NCBI GenBank assembly: GCA_030704615.1
Contig: CM060734.1
Span: forward strand, 39,076,042 to 39,140,041
Direction: 5' to 3'
From: Takakia lepidozioides
Taxonomy: Eukaryota; Streptophyta; Takakiopsida; Takakiales; Takakiaceae
Length of the DNA stretch: 64,000 bases
The notes under the pieces were generated by a model, which did not search any database, was not told the origin of the DNA, and saw only the letters and a program-made list of their open reading frames with translations. Shown here one piece after another: positions 13,001 through 27,665 of the stretch (position 1 is the stretch's first letter; the number at the start of each line of letters is the position of its first letter). A program made the translations under genes and the position numbers.

Positions 13001-13381
13001 CAAAAGATGCACCAAATCTTCCACGGAAGCTAGCAGCCTTTCCAAGATGCACAAACAAGTGACATAGAATGTGCCTGAAATAGAAGCACAGGATAATCTA
13101 TACTTGAAACCCACGCCTCACAGAAAACTCTGTGAGAGAAGATACAACTGGTCTGACTTCTCACCTGCCCTTCCAAGTAAATCCCAATTTGACAAGATGG
13201 GAAACCCTCCACAGAAACATGCTCACTTAGATGAGGCAAATGCTACATCAAACAAGTAGGGACTACAACCTAGTAAGAAAAATATCAGATCCACGGGAAC
13301 ACATTCTTGCCATTGTGCACAACCACGTCCACTTCAAGAGCTATAAGCCCGAAACCAAGACTAAACCCTCTTCAAAAGAGC

Positions 13382-13960
<579 letters not shown>

Positions 13961-13990
13961 CTATCTATACCAAGTCCGGATGGATGAATG

Positions 13991-16926
13991 TTCTCGTTAG
14001 GCCACTCTTAACACTGTTCTTTTTTCTGTCGAAAATAGCCAGATTTCTCCAAAAACTACTGCCCGGGCCACCTTCTAACGTGGAATTCAAGGATGAAAAA
14101 GTTCAGTTTTCGCCCTAAGACATCCACCATAATAAGTCTTTCGGCTGTACTCATCATCCCTTGTGGCCACACGCGAACTAGAGAGAAGCTCTGAGTATGT
14201 CTCTCTAACATATGTCTACTGTTCTTTCTGATGAAGCACGCACATACGTTGGAGCAAAATTACACCTTGCCTGTTCAAGAGTGGTCGAGACTCGATGTAA
14301 TGTAGCTGCTCCTTGGCTAAGGACGTTGCTTGTTGGCGGGAGGCTCGCATTCAGCTGGCATCGTAGAAGGAATTGGCAGGTAGTGGGATGTGGGACAAGA
14401 TTGGGGAGAGCCTGACTTGTGAGCTAGTTTCGTATGGAAGACAGGTGGTTGTGAGCACGTTGAGCTCTACGGAATCACAGGATTCAGGTTGCTCTTTCTT
14501 TCCCTCCCAAGTAGGGCATGGAGTCTTGGTACCCACATCCTCCTTAAAAAGCACCAATTGCTCTGCATCCTATCTCAGGGCATATCATGGTCATGCCAAG
14601 GGTCCTATTGGTAGCCATACTAAGCCCTATCCCTGTTTTAAAAAAATCATGACGAAGATGACCGAAGGTGGTGTTTGTGAGGAAGAGGCCTGACTCAAAG
14701 CCTGTTAATTTCGTGGAGTGCACAAGACAGTCCTTTTTCGTCAATTACAACATGGACTCCAAACCACTACTCCAAGCCAAAGCCAAATGGGCAAGCTGGG
14801 AGAATGCAGGATTCAGTCATCTTGGAAGTGTGTGGGAACATGGTGAACTCCTGCCACTCACCATGATCGCTACGTTGATGGGACCTAGGAAAGTTCGGGC
14901 TTGGCGATCAATTTACTCTCGAATTTCTCCATATATGCTACCCTTGATGCAAAACCCTGTTCCATTCCCAGTTCTTCCTGCATGATGGGGTGGAATGCAG
15001 AGACTGCTGCTACGTTTATCTCCACCCTTAGTCTTACATATGAGCTTGCAATACCTGATATCAGATTTTGGTGGGCTTTCCACTCATCTCACCCTGTCAA
15101 GTCCCCACGTAATCACGTTGAACCTTTTGGCTTGGGTAGGTCCATGTCAAATTCGTATTATGCTACCTGTGTATCCTCATAGAAGTCACTGTATAGAGCA
15201 AATATGGTGGCAGTGATGCACAGTCTTTGTCAACCGGAAAGTATGTATATGTCTGTTTTCCACAGTGCTTTTGTTGAAACGACATGCACCCTACTTTTTT
15301 CTTTCTGGGCTTTGTCAGTTGGTCTGTCTCTGAGTGTTCTTTACATGCTATTGCCACTGAGGTTGCAGGCAAATTTCCCTCAAGTCCGCATCAGCATGTG
15401 AAGAAGCTGCAGAGCAAATACTTTTCAAAATCAATGGGTGCGAAAAGGTGATTTCCTGTTATGTTACATCAGAATCAGTCCACAAGAATATTGAAGAAAC
15501 CCCTCACAAATTGTCTACCCTCTCTCTCTCTCTCTCTCTCTCGCCCCCCTAGATGTAAAAAGAGTTCTTTGGCTTTTGCTGTCCTTGTGAGTAAGGCTGG
15601 CTTGAGTGCCTCTTGTAACATAGTGATGTGCAACCACTCACACAATGCTAAATCAAACTTATACCGTCAGCTAAAGCACTTGAAAGAAAACTCAATTTCC
15701 TGGAGTTTTATAGGTTGTGCATAAGGTCTAATGCAAGTTTGGGTTAGTGCCCCATGCAGACTAAGCCCTTCAAGGTATGTTATAGCCAATGTTAGCAGGG
15801 AACTGTCAATGAGTACATCTGCCCTTTTCCATCAATGCGTTGGCAGGCAGTGCAATCTGTCACCTTTCTAGTATGATGGCAGTGCGAGTGAATTGATCAA
15901 CAGCTAATTCCCTGATACTGGACACCAAATCTACGCACAACAATCTGTTGCAAGGTAGAGGGCCAAAGGAGCAGTGCTAGAATTAACCTCATGCTTTCTA
16001 GAATAAGGGCAATTCACAGCATAAATCAACATCCCATTCGCTATACTGTTGGCTGTATGTGAGTGGCAAGGAGATGTCTGGGCTGTCACAAGTACCCTGC
16101 TGGTGTGAGTCCTCATGAGAAGATGGATGGTAAACTGAGAGTTCTGTTACCAGCATAAGCTTTCAGAGGTTTGTAATGTCAAAAAAAATTGTTACTTTCT
16201 TTCTACACGAGGCTGAGAATCTCCTGATGTTGAAACATTGTTTGGGCTGCTTGTTCAGAAACCGCATTCCTTTTTGTATCTTGCTTCCCTTCGTCCCAAA
16301 AGTGCTTTGAGCTTTCCGTGGACGTTATAATGTTTGTTTCATTCTTTCTTTCTTTTCCTACATCTCATACCCACATGCCTGTCTGTAGTCTTTCCCCCAA
16401 TTTTGCACTGTGTTCACTGTGATAGGTATGATGGGGTGTCTTATTGTGAAGGGGAATTGTCAGGGCATTTTCAGTATGACAGTTCCTCCTTTTTTACAGA
16501 TGCAGACCTTGATCTCTCTTTCAGTTACAGAGGGTGTTCTTCTAAGTACTTAGACGAACTATAATGTCTATGAGGGGAGACATTGAGCAACCCATCCAAG
16601 GAGCAGAGTTTCAGAATAAAGAATTGTGGGCACAAATGGGGTACGAATTGGGTTTTCCAGTGTGAAGGTGGATGCAGTTGGTTCTTGGTAATTGATACAT
16701 ACAAGGACAGTAATGGTATTGCAGCTGGTATCATGGTGTAGGTGCTGCAAGCATACACCACCTTCAAGCTCTGGAAGTGTAGCGAACATATAAGCTGTGG
16801 CAATATGTAGCAGGGATCTATCTGTCATCATGAAGAGCTCTTTCTTTGAAGTATGCAGGAGCTTTGAGATGTAATGTGTGAGTTTGACTGGCAAGATTTG
16901 TAACCAGGGACTTTTGAATCATGCAG
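13991..16926. other. Intergenic stretch upstream of PPR gene 2
   Basis: No convincing coding region is seen on either strand. It contains a (CT)n microsatellite at about 15514-15543. The last few hundred bases before 16927 should hold upstream exons of PPR gene 2 by analogy with PPR genes 1, 4 and 5, but I could not find a PDF-motif exon here. Confidence 0.45.
15514..15543. repeat. (CT)n microsatellite
   Basis: A perfect run of alternating C and T of about 28 bases between unique sequences. No function is implied. Confidence 0.9.
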
Positions 16927-19145
16927 GGTGACAGGGTTGAATCAGACCCAGTTGTTTAAATCACCCGCCTCGACCATGACTACAGATTTTGGAAGAGGAC
17001 CAGTACAGGGTGTCAACACGAACTCTTGCAGAGATGTGATAAACCTGTGTAAGGCAGGACGACTGAAAGAGGCTCTGCACAAGTTGAACCAAGGAGGCAT
17101 TTCAGTTGACTCCAATACTTATGTCTGTCTCTTGCTGGAGTGCATCAGACTTAAAGACCTAGTAGTGGGAAAGCAGGTGCACACCCACATTAGACATAGT
17201 GCATTGAAGCCAAGCACCTTTCTGCTCAACACCCTTGTCAACATGTATGCAAAGTGTGGGAGTATGGTGGATGCACAGCAAGTGTTTGAGGAAATACCTG
17301 AACGAAATGTGTTTACATGGACTATACTGATAGCAGGATATGCCAAACATGGTTGTGGTAGGGAGGCTATCCAGATCTATGAGCAAATGCAACGGGAAGG
17401 TGTAACACCAGACAAGGTCATGTTCATTTCTGTTGTGGATGCATGTGCCAATGTAGGAGCCTTGGGAAAGGGAAAAGAGATACATGCTGACATCATTAAA
17501 GCTGGAATTGCTTCATATATCAATTTGGATAATGCCCTCGTTAACATGTATGCTAAATGCAGGAGCATGAAGGATGCCAGTCAAGTGTTTCACACTATGG
17601 CTGAACAAGATGTGGTCTCATGGAGCTCGATGATCTCAGGCTTTGCTCAGCATGGGTGTGGTGGTGAGGCTTTTCAATTTTATGAGCAGATGATACGGGA
17701 AGGGGTGATGCCCAACAAGGTCACATTCATTTGCCTTCTCAATGCATGTGCCAGCATAGAAGCCCTGGAAAAGGGAAAAAAGGTCCATGCTGACATTTTG
17801 GAATCAGGAATTGAGCCAGATATTGTTCTGGAGAATACCCTTTTGGACATGTACTCCAAATGCGGGAGCATAAAGGATGCACGTCAAGTGTTTGATAATA
17901 TGGTTGCAAAAGATGTGGTCTCATGGAATGCAATGATTGCAGGATATGCTCAGCATGGATGTGGCACAGAGGCATTCGAGATATATGAGCAAATGCTGTG
18001 GGAAGGGTTGACACCCAGCACGGTCACTTTCGTCGGCATTCTCAATGCATGTGCTAGCTCAGCAGCTCTTGCAAGGGGCAAGGAGATTCATGCTGACATA
18101 ATCAAAGCTGGAATTGAACCAGATATTATTCTAGAGACTGCCCTTGTTGCCATGTACGTCAAATGTGGGAACCTGGAGGATGCGCGTCAAGTGTTCGACG
18201 GGATGGCTCATCGAAATGTGGTCTCATGGAGTGCAATGATTGCAGGATATGCTCAATATGGGTGTGGCAGGGAAGCCCTGGAAGTATTTGAACAAATGCA
18301 TCAGGAAGGCATAAAGCCAAATGGCATCACCTTTATAGGCGTTATCTCTGCATGTAGCCATGTGGGCCTAGTGGATGAAGGTCAACACTACTTTGACTCT
18401 ATGAGTCAAGAGCATGGTCTTACACCTACAATGGGGCATTTCAGCTGCATGGTGGACCTGCTTGGCCGTGCAGGGCGATTAGTCGAGGCAGAGGAATTCA
18501 TTTATAAAATGCCAATCAAACCAGGTGTTTCAGTGTGGGGGGCCTTATTGGGTGCCTGCAGAATTCATTCTAATGTGGAGTTGGCAGAACGTGTGGCAAA
18601 ACTCAATCTCATGTTGGATCCACAGGATGTTGGAACTTATGTGCTTCTATTGAACATGTATGCTACAGCTGGCATGTGGGATGACACAGCAAAGGTGAGA
18701 AAAATGATGCAGGATAGAGGTGTCAGAAGGGAGCCAGGGCACAGCTGCATAGAGGTGGACAACCAGGTGCATACATTTGTTGTAGATGATAAATTGCATC
18801 CACAGATTGAGGAAAATCCATGCTGAGCTGAAGAGATTATCTGGGCAGATGAAGGAGGCTGGGTACGTGCCTAACACACGTTTTGTGTTCCATAATGCGG
18901 AGGAAGAGGAGCAAAAGGAATCTTCTCCATGTCACCACAGTGAGAAGCTGGCCATTGCATTTGGACTCATTAGTACACCACCAGGGAGGCCTCTTCTTGT
19001 CATCAAGAACCTTCGGGTGTGTGATGACTGCCACACATCCACCAAGTTCATCTCGAAGATTGTTGGGCGAGCAGTTGTTGTACGGGACAACAACCGGTTT
19101 CACCACTTCCAAGACGGGTTCTGTTCTTGTGGGGATTACTGGTGA
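16927..19145 (+). pseudogene. PPR gene 2: PLS-class PPR-DYW with one frameshift before the DYW domain
   Basis: An AATCATGCAG acceptor precedes the frame GVTGLNQTQLF; the first ATG is at 16976. The frame runs about 630 codons through PLS-type PPR motifs (NTLVNMYAKCGSMVDAQQVF and repeats of this form), the E1 motif (WGALLGACRIHSNVELAERV) and E2, then breaks near 18810-18817. There the sequence reads GAGGAAAATCC where PPR gene 5 and the copy at 19.2-20.6 kb have (C/G)AGGAAATCC, so one extra A puts the DYW domain out of frame. The DYW part itself is intact to 19145, with HSE in [13 protein letters not shown] and CSCGDYW. It is either a very young pseudogene, a truncated E-class protein or an assembly error. 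Confidence 0.85.
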
Positions 19146-19189
19146 CACAAGCAACATGCACAAATTTGACAAGAGTGCATGTGAGTAAG

Positions 19190-20581
19190 AGTCTTTGGTT
19201 ACGACATCCAGAGGAGGCCAAAAAGGCAACCCTGGAGGAGGCCAAAAAGGTCCATGCTGAGATCTTGAATGCTGGAATTGTACCGAGTATGATTTTGAAC
19301 AGTACCCTCGTTGACATGTATGCCAAATGCATGAGCATCAAAGATGCACAAGCTGGACGAGATGTGGTGTCCTGGAATGCGATGATCACAGGATATACCC
19401 AGCATGGGGGTGGGATGTAGGCTTTGGACACCTATGAGCACATCTTGCAGGAGGGGCCGAAGCCCAACCATGTCACGTTTGTTTGCATTTGCAATGCATG
19501 TGCAAACCTGGCAGCCCAAGGAAAGGCAAAGAAGTCCACACTGACATTATGAAATCTGGGATTGTACCAAATGTAATTCTGAACAACGCCGTTGTGGAAA
19601 TGTATGCCAAATGCAGGGGTATCATGGAGGCGAAGGAAGTGTTCGACGACATGGCAGAGCGCGATCTTGTGTCTTGGAGTGCAATGATCGCAGGATGTGC
19701 TCAGCATGGCTGTCTTAGGGAGGCCCTGCAACTATTTGAAGCTTTGCAAAACGAAGGCTTGAAGCTGGACATTATCATTTCTGTTATCTCTGCATGTAGC
19801 CATGTCTGCCTGGTGGATGAAGGCAAACTTTACTTCAATTCCCTGAGTCAGGATCATGGCATAACGCCAACAGTAGAGCACTTCGGTTGCATGGTTGACC
19901 TTCTTGGCTGTGCGGGGCAATTGGATGAGGCAGAGGACTTCATTAACAAATTGTCAGTCAAACTGGATGCTGTGGTGTGGAAGGCCTTGCTTGGTGCCTG
20001 CAGAATTCATGGCAATGTGAAGACGGCAGAACATGCAGCAACATCTATTCTCATGTGGATCCAAAGGATGCTGCAACTTACGTGTTGCTATCAAACATCT
20101 ATCCTGCAGCTGGCAGGTGGGCTGATACTGCAAAGGTGCGAAAAATGATGAAGATCAGAGGGGTCAGAAGGGACCCAGGTTGCTGCTGCATTGAGGTCGG
20201 CAACAGGGTGCACACCTTCATTGTAGATGAAAAATTGCATCCAGAAACTGAGGAAATCCATGCAGAGCTGAGATGATTGTTGGACAGATGAAGGAGGCAG
20301 GGTATCTGCCTGACGTGCGCTTTGTATTGCATGATATGGAGGAGGACCGAAAGGAATTCGCTCTTTGCCACCACCGTGCGAAGCTGGCCATTGCATTTGG
20401 GCTGGTCAACACGGCCCCAGGAACTCCTCTTCGTGTTATCAAGAATCTCCGCGTGTGTGGTGATTGCCACACGGCCACTAAAATCATCTCAAAGATTGTT
20501 GGGCGAGCAATTTTTGTACGGGATGCAAACCGCTTTCACCACTTTGAAGATGGGGTTTGTTCTTGTGGGGAGTACTGGTGA
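19190..20581 (+). pseudogene. PPR pseudogene 3 (decayed PPR-DYW copy)
   Basis: This begins only about 45 bp after PPR gene 2 and is closest to the 3' half of PPR gene 5: shared text includes CCCIEVGNRVHTFIVDEKLH and CSCGEYW. The reading frame is broken several times: a stop at 19418-19420 (GGGM*), a frame change near 19520, another near 20050 (LMWIQRM against a frame reading HVDPKDAATYVL), and a stop near 20273 before [12 protein letters not shown]. The DYW catalytic HxE has changed to HRA (CHHRAKLA), removing the glutamate. PPR motifs upstream of 19190 are missing. No functional product is expected. Confidence 0.85.
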
Positions 20582-22344
<1,763 letters not shown>

Positions 22345-23689
22345 GCTCTTTTGAAGAGGGTTTAGTCTTGGTTTCGGGCTTGTAGTTCCTGAAGTGGACG
22401 GGGTTGTCCTCAATGGCAAGAATGTGTTCCCGTGGATCTGATGTTTTCTTACTAGGTTGTAGTCCCTATTTGTTTGATGGAGCATCTTCCTTATCTAAGT
22501 GGGCATGTTTCTGTGGAGGGTTTCCCATCTTGTTCGAGTTGGGATTTACTTGGAAGGGCAGGTGAGAATTTCGAACATTTTGTATCTGCTAATAGCAGTG
22601 CTCTAACAGAGTTTTCTGTGAGGCGTGGGTGAAAGTAAAGACTATCCTGTGACCTTCTGTTTCGGGCACATTCGATGTCAATGTCGTTTTGTGCATCTTG
22701 GAAAGGATGCTTGCTTCCGTGAAGATTTGGTTCTTCTTTTGAATCTTGATCAGGAAATCTAGACTCGAAGAATCTTACTAGCCAAGTCTACTATTCAATA
22801 CTGCCAATGTAAGGGGTTCTTGGTCACTGACACATGCCAATCAAGTGTTAAGTCACTTTCTAGTAGATTGTTGTGTAGGATCATCCTCAGATAACTTGCA
22901 CAAGCTTGGATGCTGTGTGACAGGAGATGGAGTTGTGCTTGAAGTGTATTCGTGTGTTCCCAAAGGCAATCCCTGGTGTCTGAGACCAGACAGTTTTCCT
23001 TCTGTGGCCAGGGTTGAATACTGACCAATGTCTCTCTGACCCTTAGTCCAGCACAACATTTCTGGTCTTCCACCTGAACACCTTCACTACAATCCAGCTC
23101 TGTTTCAACCGGAGACTTAAAAGTTGGAGGTAAGAGCTTGTTTCCTTATAACTTGAACAATCTTGCCTTGCGAAGCACAGAACATGCTTCTAACAGTGAG
23201 CTTCCAGCTCGATCAATGCCATGATGTAATCTTTAAATGGGTAGATGATCAGCCTTGCTTAGCACCTATCCAGCCCCTTCCAAATATCCTCCCACAGAAC
23301 CTTAAGCTTCTGCAAAGCCTTCTGGCTTGGCTTTTGTTACCACATAATTCCACCAACCCCACACCCATGCAAGCAAGCACCATCCAGTGATGAAACCATG
23401 GGACTTTCACTGATGCTGGCTGTTCTAACTAATGCTAATGTAGTAAAACATTGCAGGAAGTTTCATGAAGTCCACAGAGGCTGCTGACAGGAGAGAGAAC
23501 TTTACAACTGCAGTGCCCTGCTCCAGAAAGGGACATTGCCAAATGTGGGCATGTTCACCATGCAACGCCTGCAACTCATCTTCACAAATCCTCCTAGTAC
23601 CTTGTGCCTTGTCTAGAACAATAAAAACAGATGTGAAATCTCACTAGTCAGGGCACAAAAAACAGTGATGTGTCAGCAGACAACCTTCA
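22345..23689. other. 3' flank of ubiquitin-RPS27a copy 2 and spacer
   Basis: The first part is the 3' untranslated region and flank, matching arm A inverted to about 23110. From 23110 to 23690 the sequence has no match in arm A and no recognisable gene. The window's PPR homology resumes at about 23690. Confidence 0.5.
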
Positions 23690-24455
23690 TTCACTAGGCC
23701 CACCTGACTGCATGCAGAGATGACAGAAATAAAGGTGATACTGTTAGGATTGAAACCTTTCTGTTTCATTTGTTCTAATAGTTGGAGGGCCTCCCTACCA
23801 CACCATGCTGCGCACATCCTGCATGATTGCATTCCACGAGACCAAATCTTGTTGGGAGATTTCATCAAATACTTGATGTGCATCCTTTAAGCTCCCAATT
23901 TTGCATACATGTCCACAAGAGTATTCTCCAAATTCATAGATGGAGGAATTCCAGAATTTCGGGTGTCAGCATGAACCTGCTTGCCCCTTTTCAGGGCTCC
24001 TCAACTCGCACACGCATTGAGGACACACATATGCGTGACCCTGTCAGGTGTCACTTGTTCCAGTTGCATTTGCTTGTAGATGTCTAAAGCATCTTCACCA
24101 TGTGCATGATGAACATATCCCGCCATCATCGCATTCCATGAGACCACATCTCATTTGGCCATTTTGTCAAACACAGACGTCCATCCTTTATGCTCCCACA
24201 TTTGGCGTACATGTCAATAAGGGTATTCTCCAAATTAATACATGCAGCTTTGCTAATGTCAGCATGAACCTGGTTGCCATTTTCCAGGGCTCCACGGCTG
24301 GCACAGGCGTTGATAGCACAAATGAATGTGACCTCTTTGGGCATTACCAAATCCCAACTCTTCCGCATGTCCATCCTGAGCATATCCTGCGATCATAAGC
24401 TGTCCAGGAGATCACATCTCTTTTGGCCATCCTTTAAGCTCCCACACTAACCGCA
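23690..24455 (-). pseudogene. Decayed copy of the middle of PPR gene 1
   Basis: Reading the minus strand, the segment matches PPR gene 1 from about 10003 to 10830. It includes a shortened form of IYAQMRWDVVMPNEVTF, then NACAS, LENGNQVHADISKA, NTLIDMYAKCGSIKDGR and, near 23700, SACSQVGLVNEG. Frames change repeatedly and several PPR motifs are shortened by deletion. It ends abruptly at about 23690, where PPR gene 1 would continue into the E and DYW domains. Confidence 0.85.
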
Positions 24456-24474
24456 CTGACCCTGGCTCCTAATG

Positions 24475-26497
24475 TCAGATATGTGTCTCCTCCTTGAGAA
24501 GGCATTTTGTCACTCGTTCTGCTAGCTCGAGATTTCCATGAATTCTGCAGGCACCAAGAAGGGCCCTCCACATGGAAGCACCTGGTTCAATTGACATTTT
24601 CTTAATGAGGTCTTCTGCCTCTTCTAATCGCCCTGCACGGCCAAGGAGATCCACCATGCAGCTAAAATGCTCCACTGTAGGAGTGAGGTCATGATCTCGA
24701 CTCATGGAATCAAAGTACAGGCGACCTTCATCCACTAGGCCTACATGGCTACATGCAGAGAGAAGAGACAGAAGTGTGATAGTTTCGGGCTTCAAGCCTT
24801 CCTGTTGCATTTGTTGAAATAGTTGAAAGGCCTCTGCAACACACCCATGCTGTCCATATCCTGCAATCATCACATTCCACGACATAACATCACGTTCAGT
24901 CATATTGTCGAACACTTGACGTGCGTTCTCCATGCTCCCACATTTGGCATACATGTCGACAAGGGCAGTTTCCAGAATCATATCTGGCACAATTCCACCT
25001 TTGAGGATGTTGGCATGGATCCCTTTGCCCTTTTCCAGGGCTCCTAGGCTAGCACAAGCATGGAGGACACAAGTCACTGTGAACCTGCATGGTGACATCC
25101 CTGCCCGCTGCATTTGGTCGTAGATCTTGACAGCTTCCCTATCACACCCATGCCGAGCATAGCCTGTGATCATGGTCTTCCATGAGACCTCATTTCGGTT
25201 GGCCATACTATCAAATACTTGACCTGCATCCTTTACACTCCCACATTTGGTATACATGTCAACCAGGGCAGTCTCCAGAATAATATCTTGCCCAATTCCA
25301 GCTTTGATGATGTCTGCATGAACCTCTCTGCCCTTTCCCAGAGCTCCTTGGCTGGCACAGGCATTTAGAATGCAAGTGAATGTGACTTTATCAGGAAATA
25401 TCCCTTCGTTCTGCATTTGCTCATAGATCTTGAAAGCCTCCCTGCTACACCCGTGCTGAGCATATCCTCCGATTATTGTGTTCCATGATACCAGATTTCG
25501 TTTAGCCATATTGTTGAACAATTGACATGCATCCTTCATGCTCCCACATTTGGCATACATGTTGACAAGTGTATTCTCCAAATTTATATATGCTGATATT
25601 CCAGCTTTGATGATGTTAGCATGGACCTCCCTGCCCTTGTCGATGGCTCCTAGGCTGGCACATGCATTGAGAACACATATGAATGTTACCCTGTTGGGCC
25701 TCACCCCTTCAAGTATCATTTTATCATACATCTCCAAAGCCTCACTACCACACCCATGCTGACTATATCCTGCAATCATGGTGTTCCATGAAACTACATT
25801 CCGTCCAGCCATATTGTCAAACACTTGCCGTGCATCCTTTATGGCCTCACATCTGGCATACATGTTGACAAGGCTATTCTCCAGAATGACATCTGGAACA
25901 ATTCCACTCCTGCCCATCACAGCATGGACCTGTTTACCCTTTTCCACGTCTCCAAGGCTGGCATACACATTGAGAATGCACGCAAAGGTGACCATGTTTG
26001 GTGACACCCCTTCCTGAATCATCTGCTCATAAATGGCGACAGCCTCACTAAACAACCTATGCTTGGCATAACCAGCCATCATTATTGTCCATGTAAACAC
26101 GTCTCGTTCAGGCATGTTCTCAAACACTTGCCGCGCATCCACCATGCTCCCACACTTCGCATACATGTCAAGAAGGGTGTTGAAAAGAAAAATATTTGGT
26201 TTCAATCCACTTTGGCTGATGTGGGAATGCACCTGCCTTCCTTCTGTTAGTTTTCTCATACTGATGCATTCCTGCAGGACACAGATGTATGTATTGGAGT
26301 CTGCCCAAATGCCTCGTTGGTTCAAAATATGTAGGGCATCTTTCAAGCGTCCTGCCTTACATAGTGTCCTCAAATCCCCGCCCCCGCAAGTGTGGGAAGA
26401 GTTCTTATTGATTGTCTCTCTTCGTCCTCTTCCAAAAGCAGTAGTAGCTGTACAGGTGTCTGAATCAAACAACTGGGCCTGATTCAACCCTGCCACC
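24475..26497 (-). CDS. PPR gene 4: PLS-class PPR protein lacking E2 and DYW, main exon
   Basis: After a TGGATCATGCAG acceptor the exon reads VAGLNQAQLF, homologous to PPR genes 1 and 2, and stays open for about 673 codons. It carries a full set of PLS PPR motifs (for example NTLLDMYAKCGSMVDARQVF) and reaches the E1 motif (WRALLGACRIHGNLELAERV). It then ends KCLLKEETHI-stop, just where arm B of the inverted duplication begins. The E2 and DYW domains are therefore missing. The upstream PDF exon (26872-26686) joins in phase 2. The product could still bind RNA and recruit a DYW partner in trans, as some PLS proteins do, or the gene may be dying. Confidence 0.85.
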
Positions 26498-26685
26498 CTG
26501 CATGATCCAAAGCTTTGACTTAGGAACTTGTGCTCTCAAACACAAGTAATATCTCTCCAAGCTCATTGATACTTCAAAGATAGATGTCTTCATGGGGACA
26601 GACTCACTACATATAGCTGGTTACAACTGGGTTACACATACTGATTAGAGCTGGTTGGAACTTACAAATCATTCCAAAAGAGTAC

Positions 26686-26872
26686 CTGTTGTGTTCTTGG
26701 CCTGGATGACCATGGTGTACATCAAAATTAGAGCGATCACCAGATTGTGCCTGTCCTTGCGTCATGGTAGGTAGATCTGCTTTCACCCAAGGAGGGTTCC
26801 ACTCGCCCTCAATCCAAAGGACCTTGTTTGTGCGCTTGTGCTTATGTCTTGAGTCTGATGATTTTGGACTTC
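26686..26872 (-). CDS. PDF-motif exon of PPR gene 4
   Basis: Bounded by a TTGTTGTAG acceptor and an ACAACAG/GTACTC donor, the exon reads GSPKSSDSRHKHKRTNKVLW then IEGEWNPPWVKADL. This is the second half of an OSB-type PDF motif. The donor phase (2) fits the main exon at 26497, giving an uninterrupted EHNR-VAGLNQ junction. The exon carrying the first half of the motif (expected to end in WWDN-type sequence) was not recognised between here and 27130. Confidence 0.65.
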
Positions 26873-27131
26873 CTACAACAACCACCAATGAACAACTCAG
26901 CAGCCTTACCTCCAAAACAAAGCTCTATAGACTGGGCACAGCCACCAGAGCTCCAATAATATTTCAAAAACGTGGAAGAACTTTGAACTACCTACATTCA
27001 TGCCCTCCTAACAACCTACAAATTTGCTGTTGCTGCGTTTCACAATCAGAATGTCCTAAATTTAAGCAACTGGAGATACAACCCAGTAAGTAAAATCCCC
27101 ATGTCAGAACTACAGGTGTTGCGGAAGACGC

Positions 27132-27665
27132 CTAAGGGGCTGATTGTAAGTCGTACCATTCTGTAAGCATAATGTCAGCTTCTTCGACCACAATGGGTGT
27201 ATTCTTGCCGGGGTCCTGGATAGAGCCTGGATCGCTTTGATCAGATAAATCAGAGTATCCAGAAAATTGGGCGAGGGGTTTCATGTCTGTACCCTTGTTC
27301 GATTTCCCTGGACGCTTGGGAGGCGCCATCACGTGCGAGGATGTCCAGCATGACATTGGCAAGGCGGCTGCCCATTTATGCTCCACAGCCGGGATTGTTA
27401 ATCTGCTGCATGACGTGAGGCTTCCCGCCTCTTCACTGGAAGGAGAAGACACGGCCCTGGGTATGATCTCTTTCTGCACCCGCAGAAGCCCGCCGGACTG
27501 CTCCGCGATCCCTGTGCGTAAATGCAGACAGCACAGAATCCTGGCAGTCATCTTTAGCGACCTCCAGTCTTTCTTCTGATGTTTGAATGGCCATCGTACA
27601 ACCATCGTAGGCTCCAGCTGAAACACTCCAGAGTCTCCCCTCTTGTTTCCTTTCCTTCTTTTCAT
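27132..27665 (-). CDS. Possible first exon of PPR gene 4 (transit peptide)
   Basis: An ATG at 27665 opens a basic, Ser/Arg/Leu-rich frame (MKRRKGNKRGD; later MTARILCCLHLRT and VMAPPKRPGKSNKG). The string MAPPKRPGKSNKG resembles MAPPKPSGMPMKSG at the end of exon 1 in PPR gene 5, and a donor in the same phase (AACAAGG/GTACAG, near 27286) follows it. The true coding part may therefore be only 27665-27287; the rest of the open frame could be intron. The start could also be an internal methionine. Confidence 0.35.
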   Translation of the reverse strand: MKRRKGNKRGDSGVFQLEPTMVVRWPFKHQKKDWRSLKMTARILCCLHLRTGIAEQSGGLLRVQKEIIPRAVSSPSSEEAGSLTSCSRLTIPAVEHKWAAALPMSCWTSSHVMAPPKRPGKSNKGTDMKPLAQFSGYSDLSDQSDPGSIQDPGKNTPIVVEEADIMLTEWYDLQSAP

